A stretch of 55,908 nt of DNA from Clostridia bacterium (GTDB lineage Bacteria; Bacillota; Clostridia; Oscillospirales; CAG-272): NCBI GenBank assembly GCA_017533565.1, contig JAFXHU010000009.1:1-55908 (forward strand), read 5' to 3'. The notes below the pieces were generated by a model, which did no database searches, had not been told where the DNA came from, and saw only the letters and a program-made list of their open reading frames with translations. Positions within the stretch are counted from its first letter, which is position 1. Each line of letters begins with the position of its first letter. The position numbers were made by a program, and so were the translations under genes. This document shows positions 34,150 to 44,000 of this stretch, piece after piece.

Positions 34150-36921
34150 ATGGATTTTAAAACCGTTGACAAAAAATACCGTCCCATACCCTTTTGGTCT
34201 TGGAACGAGCGCCTTGATACGGAGGAAACCCGACGTCAGGTCCGTATTATGAACGATGCGGGCATCGGCGGCTATTTTATGCACGCAAGAGGCGGTCTTA
34301 TGACCGAGTATATGGGCGAGGAATGGTTTGATAACGTTGCCGCCGCCTGTGACGAGGGTGCAAGGCTTGGTATGCACTCCTGGGCTTACGACGAAAACGG
34401 CTGGCCCTCCGGATTTGGCGGAGGAAGGGTCTGCGACCTCGGTATCGAGTATCAGCAAAAGCACCTTCATATAAAAAAGGCGGACGAGCCGATTTTGGAC
34501 GGAGAATACACCGTCACCGAAAAGGACGGATACAGATATTATTTCGGGGTTAACGAGTATTACGTCGATACGCTTAACGCAACCGTAACCGACAAATTTA
34601 TAGAGGAAATTTACGCCGAATACGAGCGCCGTTGCGGAAAGACCTTTGACGGATTTTTCACCGACGAGCCGCAGATTTGGCGCGGCACGGGCTACCCCTG
34701 GAGCTTTATTCTCGAGGATGAGTTCAAAAAGCGCTACTCCTACTCCCTCGTTGAAAACCTCGACTCGCTTTTCTTTGAAACCGAAGCGGCGACAAGGGTG
34801 CGCCTTGACTACTGGACAATGATTACCGACCTTTTCTCCGAGAATTTCTTCAAGCGCATTTACGACTGGTGCGTGGAGCGCGGCTACGGCTTTACGGGTC
34901 ACCTTGTTCTCGAGGAGAATTTGCATTGCCAAATCGTTTCAAACGCCGCCTGTATGCCGCATTACGAATACTTCACGATGCCGGGAATGGACTGGCTCGG
35001 CCGTCCGATTTTCGATTGCCTTACCCCAATGCAGGTGTCGAGCGCAGCGGCACAGACGGGCAAAAAGCAGATACTATCCGAAACCTTTGCCCTTGCGGGT
35101 CATAACGTTTCCCACGCCGAATTAAAGCGCATTTACGAGTGGCAGATGGTTCACGGAATTACCACGCTTTGCACGCATCTTGAGGGCTATTCGCTCCGCG
35201 GAATAAGAAAGCGCGATTATCCGCCCGCAATGTATTACCAGCAGCCGTGGTGGGAGGATATGAACATATTCTTTGATGCGATGTCGCGTGTGGGAATGCT
35301 CCTTGCCGAGGGGCGTGTAAGTGCCGACACCCTCGTTCTTCACCCTCAATCCACCGCTTGGATGCTTTATAACGGCGAGGAGGTTGGCAACTCCTCCCAA
35401 GGTAAAATTATGGAGTATTCGGATAAATTCGTCGCGCTTTTAAGAAAAATCGAAAACAAGCACGTCGGCTATCACCTCGGTGACGAAACGCTTATAAGAC
35501 GGCACGGAAGGGTTGAAAACGGCAAATTTATTATCGGTAGTATGTCCTATTCCACCGTTGTTCTTCCCGAAGGGCTCGGCTTCCTTCCTTACACCGATGA
35601 CCTTCTTCAAAAATTTGCTTCGCAGGGCGGAAAAATCCTCACCGTTGACGAGCTTTCCGCAAGCGACGTTTGCGAGGAAAACCGCCTTACATATACGAGG
35701 CGTGACTTTGACGGCTTCACCCTTCACTATTTCGTCAACTCCGACGAAACGCCGATAACCGCTAACATATCCGTCGGCAACAAGCGTATGATTATCGAAA
35801 CGGGAGAGCTTACCGATTTTGCGGGCGGTGAATATACCTTTGCCCCATACGAAAGCCTTGTGCTTATCGACGACGGAGAGGGAAGGGTGGCACCCGTGTC
35901 AAAAAATCCCGCCAAAAAGCTCTCGCTTCTCGGTGAGTGGCGAGTTAAGGACGTAACCCTCAACTCGCTTACTCTTGACCGCTGCGATTACTATTTTGAC
36001 GGAGAGCTTGTGGAGGAGGACGGCTACGTGCTTAACATTCTTCCGCGTATAAACGCGCTTCGCCGCCCCGTCAATTTGGAGCAGGTTTACCGCTTTGCCG
36101 CCGAAGGCTTGCCCGAAAAAATATATCTTGCCGTCGAAACTCCCGAAATTTTCGATATTGAGATTAACGATAAGCGCGTGGATAAAAAGGACCTTGGCTA
36201 TTTCCGCGATACCGCATTCAGAATGCTTGATATTTCGCCCTACGTAACCGAGGGCGTGAACACCGTCCGCTTCCGCGCCACGATTTTACAGTCGCCCGAG
36301 TGCTACGACCATCTTGCACACTCCTGGACGTTTGAGGGTATGAAAAACCGCCTCTCCTACGATATGGAGATAGAGCCGATTTATATCGTCGGTAATTTTG
36401 GAGTAAGGCTTTCCGACACTCCCGAGGAGCTTGCGCTCGATGCGTACCGCACCTATGCACCGCCGATAATCTGTGCCGCACCCGATACGGTTGATGTCGC
36501 CGCGCTTGACCTTTCGGGCTATCCCGAGTTTGCGGGCAAAATCACGCTTGAAAAGACCTTTGTGCTTGATGGTGCAAATTATTTCGTAAGCCTGAAGGGC
36601 AGGGGAATTAACTCCATTCGTATCTCGGTAAACGGTAAATATGTAGCTACGGTTATGTATCCTCCCTACGAGCTTGATATTTCAGAATATCTTGTAAAGG
36701 GCGAAAACGTTATAACCCTCACGCTTCTTAACAATCTTCGTAATATGATGGGTCCGCACCACTGGAAGGACGGAGAGCTTTTCCACGTTGGCCCGTATTC
36801 CTTCTATCGCGAAAGCAACATCTTCCACCATCTTGCGGGTGCAGACGAGTCCTGCCACGATGCGATTTTAAAGTATTGGGACGACGGCATCTGCCTCGTT
36901 CACTACGGGCTTTGCGAATAA
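34150..36921 (+). CDS. Glycoside hydrolase, GH106-like (alpha-L-rhamnosidase type)
   Basis: 923 residues, no signal peptide. The N-terminal half reads like GH106: IPFWSWNERLDTEETRRQVRIM, AGIGGYFMHARGGL, LGMHSWAYDENGWPSGF, GFFTDEPQIW. The C-terminal part (about 620-920) is made of beta-sandwich, galactose-binding-like domains (IYLAVETPEIFDIEINDKRV, INSIRISVNGKYVATVMYPPYELDISEYL). GH106 enzymes release alpha-L-rhamnose from pectin and other polysaccharides; the true substrate here is not proven. Lack of export implies action on imported oligosaccharides. The ribosome site is ACGGAGG. Confidence 0.85.
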   Translation: MDFKTVDKKYRPIPFWSWNERLDTEETRRQVRIMNDAGIGGYFMHARGGLMTEYMGEEWFDNVAAACDEGARLGMHSWAYDENGWPSGFGGGRVCDLGIEYQQKHLHIKKADEPILDGEYTVTEKDGYRYYFGVNEYYVDTLNATVTDKFIEEIYAEYERRCGKTFDGFFTDEPQIWRGTGYPWSFILEDEFKKRYSYSLVENLDSLFFETEAATRVRLDYWTMITDLFSENFFKRIYDWCVERGYGFTGHLVLEENLHCQIVSNAACMPHYEYFTMPGMDWLGRPIFDCLTPMQVSSAAAQTGKKQILSETFALAGHNVSHAELKRIYEWQMVHGITTLCTHLEGYSLRGIRKRDYPPAMYYQQPWWEDMNIFFDAMSRVGMLLAEGRVSADTLVLHPQSTAWMLYNGEEVGNSSQGKIMEYSDKFVALLRKIENKHVGYHLGDETLIRRHGRVENGKFIIGSMSYSTVVLPEGLGFLPYTDDLLQKFASQGGKILTVDELSASDVCEENRLTYTRRDFDGFTLHYFVNSDETPITANISVGNKRMIIETGELTDFAGGEYTFAPYESLVLIDDGEGRVAPVSKNPAKKLSLLGEWRVKDVTLNSLTLDRCDYYFDGELVEEDGYVLNILPRINALRRPVNLEQVYRFAAEGLPEKIYLAVETPEIFDIEINDKRVDKKDLGYFRDTAFRMLDISPYVTEGVNTVRFRATILQSPECYDHLAHSWTFEGMKNRLSYDMEIEPIYIVGNFGVRLSDTPEELALDAYRTYAPPIICAAPDTVDVAALDLSGYPEFAGKITLEKTFVLDGANYFVSLKGRGINSIRISVNGKYVATVMYPPYELDISEYLVKGENVITLTLLNNLRNMMGPHHWKDGELFHVGPYSFYRESNIFHHLAGADESCHDAILKYWDDGICLVHYGLCE

Positions 36922-36943
36922 TCGGCTTTGATTTACAAAAAGC

Positions 36944-36980
36944 AAATCACCCTCCGCAGTTTTTGCAGAGGGTGATTTTT
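36944..36980. terminator. Terminator between the glycosidase gene and prfB
   Basis: An 11-base stem AAATCACCCTC (36944-36954) with GAGGGTGATTT (36968-36978), then TTT. The convergent prfB may share it. Confidence 0.8.
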
Positions 36981-37051
36981 ATAATCCCTTGTACCAAAAG
37001 CAAACGTTCCGTGACGGAACTATCTTTGTTTTGTTATATTTTTGCGAAAAA

Positions 37052-38173
37052 TTACTTGTTCTCGCCGCCCGCGGAAATATGCTTTAGATAGGCATTGATA
37101 AACTCGTCGATATTTCCGTCCATAACAGAGTCAACGTTTCCGTCCTCGTACCCCGTTCTCGTATCCTTTACAAGCGTGTAGGGCATAAATACGTAGTTTC
37201 TTATCTGGCTGCCCCACTCGATATTTGCCTTGTTACCCTGGATATCCTCAATTCTGTCAAGCTTTTCGCGGATTTTGATTTCCATAAGCTTTGCCTTAAG
37301 CATTTTAAGCGCGGTTTCTTTGTTTTGAAGCTGGCTGCGCTCGGTCTGGCACCCGACAACGATTCCCGTCGGCTTATGCACTATACGGATTGCAGAGTCG
37401 GTCTTGTTAATATGCTGACCGCCCGCACCGCTTGAACGGTGAGCCGTGATTTCAAGGTCCTCGTCGCGAAGCTCTATCGTGTCGTCGTCCTCAAACTCGG
37501 GCATTACCTCTACCGAGGCAAAGGAGGTCTGCCGTCTTCCCGAAGCGTCGAAGGGAGAAACTCTTACGAGCCTGTGAACGCCGTTTTCGCTTTTTAAATA
37601 TCCGTAGGCATTCGGACCCTCCACCATAACCGTCGCACTCTTAAGTCCCGCCATATCGCCGTCAAGCCAATCGACGAGCTTTACGGTAAAGCCGCGCTTC
37701 TCCGCCCATCTTGTGTGCATACGGTAAAGCATAGAAGCCCAGTCCTGTGCCTCCGTGCCGCCCGCACCGGGGTGGAAGGAAAGAATGGCGTTATTCCTGT
37801 CGTACGGACCCGAAAGCAGGACCTCAATGCGCTTTCTCTCCGCCTCTTTTTCAATATATTCGGTTTCCGAAACTACCTCATCTACGGAGTCCTCGTCGTT
37901 CGCCTCGATTGCCATTTCGCAAAGGGCGAGCGCATCCTCAAGACGCGAGCAAAGCTCCTCGTAGCTCTCCACCTTATCCTTCAACTGCTTAATTTCGCGA
38001 AGTATTTTTGAAGAACGCTCTGCATCCGACCAAAAATCTCCGACCATCGTCTCGCGCTCAAGCTCTGCGGCGCGCTCGCGCGCCTCCTCGATACGAAGCT
38101 GATTACCAAGCTCCTCCAATATGTCCACAAGGGCAAGAAGCCTTCTTTTCGATTCCTCAAGTGCAACTATCAT
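37052..38173 (-). CDS. prfB: Peptide chain release factor 2
   Basis: 373 residues. The GGQ motif (SGAGGQHINKTDSAIR) and the RF2-specific SPF stop-recognition motif (VRVSPFDAS) are intact. RF2 ends translation at UGA and UAA. Most prfB genes need a +1 frameshift at CTT-TGA-C about 25 codons in. Here the matching region (38091-38102) reads CAG-CTT-CGT-ATC in one open frame, so the autoregulatory frameshift has been lost. The ATG has GAGG seven bases upstream. Monocistronic. Confidence 0.96.
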   Translation of the reverse strand: MIVALEESKRRLLALVDILEELGNQLRIEEARERAAELERETMVGDFWSDAERSSKILREIKQLKDKVESYEELCSRLEDALALCEMAIEANDEDSVDEVVSETEYIEKEAERKRIEVLLSGPYDRNNAILSFHPGAGGTEAQDWASMLYRMHTRWAEKRGFTVKLVDWLDGDMAGLKSATVMVEGPNAYGYLKSENGVHRLVRVSPFDASGRRQTSFASVEVMPEFEDDDTIELRDEDLEITAHRSSGAGGQHINKTDSAIRIVHKPTGIVVGCQTERSQLQNKETALKMLKAKLMEIKIREKLDRIEDIQGNKANIEWGSQIRNYVFMPYTLVKDTRTGYEDGNVDSVMDGNIDEFINAYLKHISAGGENK

Positions 38174-38203
38174 TTTTTACCTCACACTGTTTTTATCCTT
38201 AAT

Positions 38204-38232
38204 ATATTATCATACTTTTATTTATTTGTAAA
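38204..38232 (-). promoter_or_regulatory. Promoter of prfB
   Basis: On the minus strand TTTACA (38227-38232), 17 bases, TAATAT (38204-38209). Confidence 0.65.
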
Positions 38233-38270
38233 TACCCGATTGTAAAATTATAACTTTTCGCCGTAATCTA

Positions 38271-38299
38271 TTGATTTTTTCTTTGCGTTATGCTATACT
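38271..38299 (+). promoter_or_regulatory. Promoter of the DUF1858-trmK-nif3 operon
   Basis: TTGATT (38271-38276), 17 bases, TATACT (38294-38299). Confidence 0.75.
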
Positions 38300-38331
38300 G
38301 TCAAGGTAAAAACTACGAAAGGTGAAAACAA

Positions 38332-38532
38332 ATGAAGGTTACAAAGGATACACTTATCGGCGATGTTCTCGACTATGACGTTGAGACCGCGAGATTTTTC
38401 TTTGAGATTGGAATGCATTGCCTCGGCTGCCCCCATTCGCGCGGCGAGTCCATTGAGGAGGCTTGCCTCGTTCACGGCACCAACGCCGACGAGCTTGTTA
38501 AGAAGATTAACGACTATCTCGCATCAAAGTAA
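38332..38532 (+). CDS. DUF1858 small protein with a CxxC-like motif
   Basis: 66 residues. The sequence ITKDTLIGDVL-like start, FFFEIGMHCLGCPHSRGESIEEACLVHG and DELVKKINDYL are typical of the DUF1858 family, found alone or fused to redox and metal-cluster proteins. The CLGC pair may bind metal or form a disulfide. No biochemical role is established. The ribosome site is AAAGGTG. Its stop codon overlaps the ATG of trmK (TAATG), so the two are coupled. Confidence 0.9.
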   Translation: MKVTKDTLIGDVLDYDVETARFFFEIGMHCLGCPHSRGESIEEACLVHGTNADELVKKINDYLASK

Positions 38533-39221
38533 TGGCTAATATTCAGATTGACCCGCGGCTTTTGTCTGCGGCGTCCTTCGTGCGGGCGGGTGCCGTCTTT
38601 GCCGATATCGGCACCGACCACGGCTACCTGCCTGTTTTTTTGCTCTCGGAGGGAAGGATAAAATTCGCCTTTCTTTCCGACGTTAACGAAGGACCGCTGG
38701 AAAAAGCAAGCGAAAATATCCGTCGCGCGGGGCTTCGAGAAAAATGCGAGCTTTTGCTCGCCGACGGTGCCGCCTCTCTTGCGGGGCGGGGAGTTACCGA
38801 CTATGCGATTTGCGGTATGGGTGGGGAGCTTATTGCCGATATTATCGCGCGTGCCCCACACCTTGCCGAACCCTGTGTGCGCCTGATTTTACAGCCGATG
38901 TCAAGGCAGGAGCATCTGCGCCGTGCGCTTTACCGCCTCGGATTTTTCATATTGGGCGAAAGCTATTCGGTTGCCGACGGAAAGCGGTACGTGTGTATGT
39001 GCGTGGGCTTTAGTGGCACCCCGTGTGAAATTTCCGACTCGCTTGCCTATCTTGGACCCGATATTTTACACACCGACGACCGCGATGCGTATCTTGCCTA
39101 CCTTGTTGCAAAAAGAGAAAGCATTGCACGCGCCGCCGCCGCAAGGAGCGAGGCGGGGCTTGACGACGGCTCGGAGAAAATAATCGCGCTCTTTGACGGG
39201 CGCATAAAACAGTATTTATAA
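38532..39221 (+). CDS. trmK: tRNA (adenine22-N1) methyltransferase TrmK
   Basis: 229 residues. The family motifs FADIGTDHGYLPVFLL, SDVNEGPLEKASENI and DYAICGMGGELIADI are clear, followed by LILQPMSRQEHLRRAL. TrmK methylates A22 in tRNA. Its pairing with the Nif3-like gene, 15 bases downstream, is widespread in Bacillota. A copy of the dispersed repeat (39009-39032) lies inside the gene and codes for the variable segment FSGTPCEIS. Confidence 0.93.
   Translation: MANIQIDPRLLSAASFVRAGAVFADIGTDHGYLPVFLLSEGRIKFAFLSDVNEGPLEKASENIRRAGLREKCELLLADGAASLAGRGVTDYAICGMGGELIADIIARAPHLAEPCVRLILQPMSRQEHLRRALYRLGFFILGESYSVADGKRYVCMCVGFSGTPCEISDSLAYLGPDILHTDDRDAYLAYLVAKRESIARAAAARSEAGLDDGSEKIIALFDGRIKQYL
39009..39032 (+). 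repeat. Copy of the dispersed CCCGTGT repeat inside trmK
   Basis: TTTAGTGGCACCCCGTGT (39009-39026) is identical to 19542-19559. The segment 39012-39032 also matches 31553-31573 in rsmF at 20 of 21 positions. Confidence 0.6.
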
Positions 39222-39236
39222 ACGGGAGAAAAAAGT

Positions 39237-39998
39237 ATGACCGTAAGAGAAATATACGAAAAACTTGAGCAGCGAATCCCCGTGGAGCTTCGCGAGCCGT
39301 GGGATAACGACGGGCTTATGTGCGCGTCGGACGACTGTATAGAGGTAAAGCGCGCGCTTGTTACGCTCGACGTTACAGAGGATATTGTCGATTATGCGAT
39401 TTCAAACGACATCGACCTTATCCTGTCGCATCACCCCCTGATTTTTAAGCCGCTTTCCTCTGTTCACGAGGACGACCACGTGGCAAGAAAGGTAATAAAG
39501 CTAATCAAAAACGATATTGCCGTTATCTCCTTTCACACCCGCGCCGACAAGGTACAGGGCGGAGTTAACGACCTGCTTTGCGATATAATCGGTATAAAGA
39601 ATGCCGAGCCGTTTGGCGACGGTTTGCTCGGACGAATAGGCGACCTCTCCGAGGAGCTTGATATGCAGGACTTCTCCTACCTTTTAAAGGGGCTTCTCGA
39701 TTGCGACGGCGTAAAGGTTGCCGACGCCTGCATTCCCGTATCCCGCGTTGCGGTTGTGGGCGGCGACGGAAAAAGCTATATCCCCGCGGCACTTGCGGCG
39801 GGAGCCGATACCTTCGTTTCGGGAAGAATAGGCTATAACACTATGATAGAGGCAAGCGAGATGGGAATTAACCTTCTCGAGGCGGGGCACTTCTTTACCG
39901 AGCATCCCGTTACGAGCTTTTTCCTCTCCCTTCTTCACAGACTTGACAGGGAAATGTATATAGAGGTTCGCTCCTCCAACAACATTCGCCTGATATAA
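39237..39998 (+). CDS. Nif3-like dinuclear metal centre protein
   Basis: 253 residues, the short form without an inserted PII-like domain. Metal-ligand motifs are ILSHHPLIFKP, FHTRADKVQGGVN and EAGHFFTEHPV. In many bacteria Nif3 proteins (GTP cyclohydrolase I type 2 homologues) sit next to trmK, but their reaction is not settled. It ends the operon at a terminator. Confidence 0.93.
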   Translation: MTVREIYEKLEQRIPVELREPWDNDGLMCASDDCIEVKRALVTLDVTEDIVDYAISNDIDLILSHHPLIFKPLSSVHEDDHVARKVIKLIKNDIAVISFHTRADKVQGGVNDLLCDIIGIKNAEPFGDGLLGRIGDLSEELDMQDFSYLLKGLLDCDGVKVADACIPVSRVAVVGGDGKSYIPAALAAGADTFVSGRIGYNTMIEASEMGINLLEAGHFFTEHPVTSFFLSLLHRLDREMYIEVRSSNNIRLI

Positions 39999-40036
39999 TC
40001 CGTCTGCAAAAAGGCGGAATTTAATAAAAAAACGCA

Positions 40037-40064
40037 CCCCGTGTTAAATTACACGGGGTTTTTG
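40037..40064. terminator. Bidirectional terminator carrying the CCCGTGTTAAATTA motif
   Basis: CCCCGTGT (40037-40044) pairs with ACACGGGG (40051-40058) around loop TAAATT, then TTTTTGCTTTTT. On the minus strand it leads into TTTTTTT for the convergent araC gene. The left arm and loop match the dispersed repeat. Confidence 0.85.
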
Positions 40065-40114
40065 CTTTTTATTTATGTAAACAAATATTAACATTCGCGC
40101 CGTTTTTGCTTGCT

Positions 40115-40927
40115 TTAGCTTCTTGATTTTCGGTATTTCGCGGGGGTTGTTCCCGTTGCGTCAAGGAATACTCTGTGAAAGGTGGATTCGTTTTTAAATC
40201 CGCATTCAAGCGCGATTGTCAAAACGGTGCTGTCGGTTGTAATCAGCAACGCCTTTGCCCTTTCGATACGAAGCGAGTTTAGGAAATCCCTGAAGCTTAT
40301 CCCGTTTATCATAGAGAAGCAGGCGGAAACGTATTTGGGATTATAGCCAAGTGCCTCGCCCACCTTTCCGAGGGTAATATCCTCTGTAAAATGGTTGGAA
40401 ACGTAGAGCAAAATTCTCGCGAGAGTGTTTTCGGAAACGCTGACCTCGCTTTCCTCGGTTACAGAGAGAAATTCCGCGATTATAAGATGAATTGCCGCCT
40501 GTAAACGGTGGATAAGCGCGCGGTCCTCGGGAAGCTTGAAAAAATGCTTCGTCCGTGTTGTGTGAAAGCCCGTTTCGTAAAGATAGTGCCAAAGCGGCTC
40601 TGACGCGGTGAAAACGTAAGCGTCGCGCTCCGCCGAAAGCTCGTCAAAGCCGACGGTTGCGGGCAAAAAGAAATTCGGGAGCGTCATTATGAGCATTTCG
40701 ACCCTTTCGGGCGTATGAAAGGAATGCACCTTGAAGGGCGGAATGAGGGCAATGTCCCCCTTTTTTGCAATATACTTTTTCCCCGAAACTGTAATTTCGA
40801 TTTCCCCGTCGGTTACCATCTCTATTTCGCAATATTGATGAATATGGTTTCCGGAGTTGTGCGCTTCGGTAACGTGACCGCACTTTAATTTTGCCTCCTG
40901 ACCGAAATTGGCGTTTTGAATAAACAT
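40115..40927 (-). CDS. AraC-family transcriptional regulator
   Basis: 270 residues. Residues about 15-100 are a cupin-type sensor (HIHQYCEIEMVTDGEIEITVSGKKYIAKKGDIALIPPFKVHSF). Residues about 170-270 hold two helix-turn-helix motifs (LGKVGEALGYNPKYVSACF and VLTIALECGFKNESTFHRVF). Most such regulators respond to a sugar or its derivative. The start at 40927 has GGAG six bases upstream; a TTG four codons earlier lies over that site. It is divergent from the large secreted phosphoesterase gene and the shared 107-base gap makes that gene the likely target. Confidence 0.92.
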   Translation of the reverse strand: MFIQNANFGQEAKLKCGHVTEAHNSGNHIHQYCEIEMVTDGEIEITVSGKKYIAKKGDIALIPPFKVHSFHTPERVEMLIMTLPNFFLPATVGFDELSAERDAYVFTASEPLWHYLYETGFHTTRTKHFFKLPEDRALIHRLQAAIHLIIAEFLSVTEESEVSVSENTLARILLYVSNHFTEDITLGKVGEALGYNPKYVSACFSMINGISFRDFLNSLRIERAKALLITTDSTVLTIALECGFKNESTFHRVFLDATGTTPAKYRKSRS

Positions 40928-40980
40928 TTTTATCTCCAATATGGAATTTTCACAGTAATTCTATCATACAAGCGCATAAA

Positions 40981-41009
40981 TTGTCAAGCATCTTATGGCA
41001 GAATATTAT
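40981..41009 (+). promoter_or_regulatory. Promoter of the secreted phosphoesterase gene
   Basis: TTGTCA (40981-40986), 17 bases, TATTAT (41004-41009). The start codon follows 25 bases later with GGAGG. Confidence 0.7.
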
Positions 41010-41034
41010 TGAAATATTTTTATGGAGGCTCAAA

Positions 41035-44000
41035 ATGAGAAACAAGCTTTTACGCTCCTTATCCCTTTTGCTTGTTGTTTCGCTTTTGGTAACGGCTTTT
41101 GCCGTTGTAGCAGGCGCGTCGACAAGCTCTACGGGATACGCGGAAACCGCGGATTGGCTTAACACCAACCCCGCAGCACCCACCGACTACGCATATTCGT
41201 TGGCGATTGTCGGAGATACGCAGTCCATCGTTAAAAAGGACCTGACAAACGGCACTAACTATATGGCGAGCATTTACAGCTGGCTTGCAGATAATGCCGA
41301 CGAAAAGAACATTCAGTACGTCCTCGGTGTCGGTGATATAACCGAATACACCGAAAACTTTGACTCAAGCTTTGACGGAAGCTGGGAGTATGCGGACGAA
41401 TGGACGCACGCGAAGGCGGCAATTACCCTTCTCGACAACAAAATCCCGTATTCGCTTTGCCGCGGCGGTGGTCACGATACCGTCGCAAAGTTTAACGAGT
41501 ATTTCGGGAGTCACGAATACTTTACGGGCAACGTTGACGGTACATACGCTGCGGGCAATTATACAAGCGCGTACTATACCTTTGAGGTTGGCACCGTCGG
41601 CTATCTTATTCTCACCCTTGACTGGAATCCGTCCGATGCAATCCTCGCGTGGGCGGAGGATATTGTAAAGGCAAACCCCGACAGACGGATTATACTCACC
41701 ACCCACGCATATCTTGACGCTGACGGCACGCTCCACGGCTCAAGTGACAGCCACACCTCCGTCCCCGAAACCAACAACGGAGTTGATATTTACGAAAAGC
41801 TCGTTAGCAGGTACGATAATATTCAGCTTGTCCTTTCGGGTCACAATCCCTCGGCCAACCTCGTATACAGACAGGATGCAAGAGAAAGCGGAAGCGTTGT
41901 AACCTCGCTTCTTGTGGACCCGCAAACCTTTGACTCACAAAACAATGCCGAAACGGGTATGGTTTGTATGCTCTATTTCTCCGAGGACGGAGAGCAAATG
42001 ACCGCAGAATGGTACTCCACCGTAAGAGACCAGTATTACAGAAGATCAAATCAGTTTAGCCTTAACCTTGCCGAAATGCCCGACGAGGAGGGTAATATCC
42101 TTACAAAGTACGGAACTATTCCCGCAAAGTATGCCGATGCGGACACTTATCCCTTTCTCGCCTTTCAGGGTGGCGAATTTCTTGACTTGGGCGACGTTAC
42201 CTACGATTTCTTCATCGATGCGACCGGATGCATGGGAAGAAAGCTTCGCAATTATACAACGGGCGGTGAAATCACCGTTGTCGCGCGAAAAAGCTTCAAG
42301 GTCAGCTCGGAGGGGTATGCTTACACCAACTATTGGTCGCTCCCTGTAACGCTTGACCTTTGCGGATATACCGTTGACGCTTCCGAAGCGAGCAAGCTCT
42401 TTGCTGTAAATGCAACCAAGGAGTTTAACACAAGCCTTACCGTAAAGAACGGTACTATTAAAAATCTTAAAAACGCACTTATTACTATTTCTACAGGCGG
42501 TGACGAAAAAACGCAAGGCTTTAGGTTTGAGGATTTGAACATAATCTCAAACTACAAGGAGCTGGTTATCTTCAATAAGTATAGTAAGAAGGGAGATATA
42601 TTTCTCGATTTCGTTAACTGCGATATAACCTTCCTTGAAACATCAAGCTTTGCCGGCAATGTTTTCCGCGCCGGCAATTCGGGCGATACCAACGGATTGA
42701 TGCACACGGTATGCACGGTTATGGGTGGCTCTGTAACCCTTCCCACGTCCGACAATTTTGATAAATTTGTTCAAGAATATAACGGCAGCACCGTAACCTT
42801 CCTCCCCGACGACAAGGGTAATATGACAAAGGTTATTATTCCGATCGGAACAACCGTTTCCGCAACGGCATACAGAGGTGAAAACGGCGACCTTTACCTC
42901 GTTAAAAGCAATGCGGGCGATACCACCGCGGAATACGTAATTGCAAGCCTTGAAACCCCTTACGGTACTATTCCGTACGATTTGTCCTCTCTCGTAGAGT
43001 ATCCGTTTATTGCTTTTGTCGGCAATGAGATAATCGGCTCCGCAAATGCATTTATCGACGAGTCGGGCTGTCTTGAAAGAGCGCTCCGCAACAAAAACAC
43101 GGGCGGTGGCGCGACAATTATCCTTCGCCGTGATTTTATCCTCCCGAAGCAGGGCTTCCTTTATACCAATTACCAAAAGGGCGTTTTCACCGTTGACCTT
43201 ATGGGATATACTGTCACTAACCCCTTCGAGGAGAATCTGTTCAGCTCTAACGGTACACAGACACACGAATCAACAACTATCGTAAAGAACGGAACGCTAA
43301 AGCTTACAAAGGGGCTTTGGAGCGTTTCTACCCACAGCAGCGCACCCGGAAAAATCCAGAATATCACCTTTGAAAACCTTGATATTACTGTCGGCTGGAG
43401 TCATCTTGCCTTCCATAATAACGCAAGCTACGAAGGAAAGGTCAATATCAACTACGTTAACTGTAACATTGCGTCGGACAATCTTGTCTCCGGTATTTTC
43501 CAGGCTGGCAAGAGCGCGACGAATATGAACATCAAAACTCATGTTACCGTTACGGGCGGAAGTCTTAAAATCCCCACCTTCAACCAGGAAACCTTTACTG
43601 TGGAGCACCACGGAAGCGTAGCCTTCCTCCCCGACGAGGACGGCGAGTACATACGAATTTATGCCAAAACCGTCAAAAACAACGCGCTTGACAACGCGTA
43701 TACAACCGATAACGGAGATAAAACCCTCGTTAAATTCGGCACTGACGGCGGCTACGGCGTATATCTCCTTCGCGTGGCGGATAAGCTCGTAGCTCCGAAG
43801 GCAAGCCTTACAATGCATTCGAGCTTTGTTTATAACATCTACGTCCCCGTAAAGGATTTTATTACCGCTATAACGCTTGACGGTGTACCCTACGATACGG
43901 GCGCACTTGTCATAAAGGTAATCGATAACGTCGAGTATTGGCATATCGAAAAGCAAATCGGCGTCAACGAGGCGGGCGGGGAGCTTACGCTCGTTATCGA

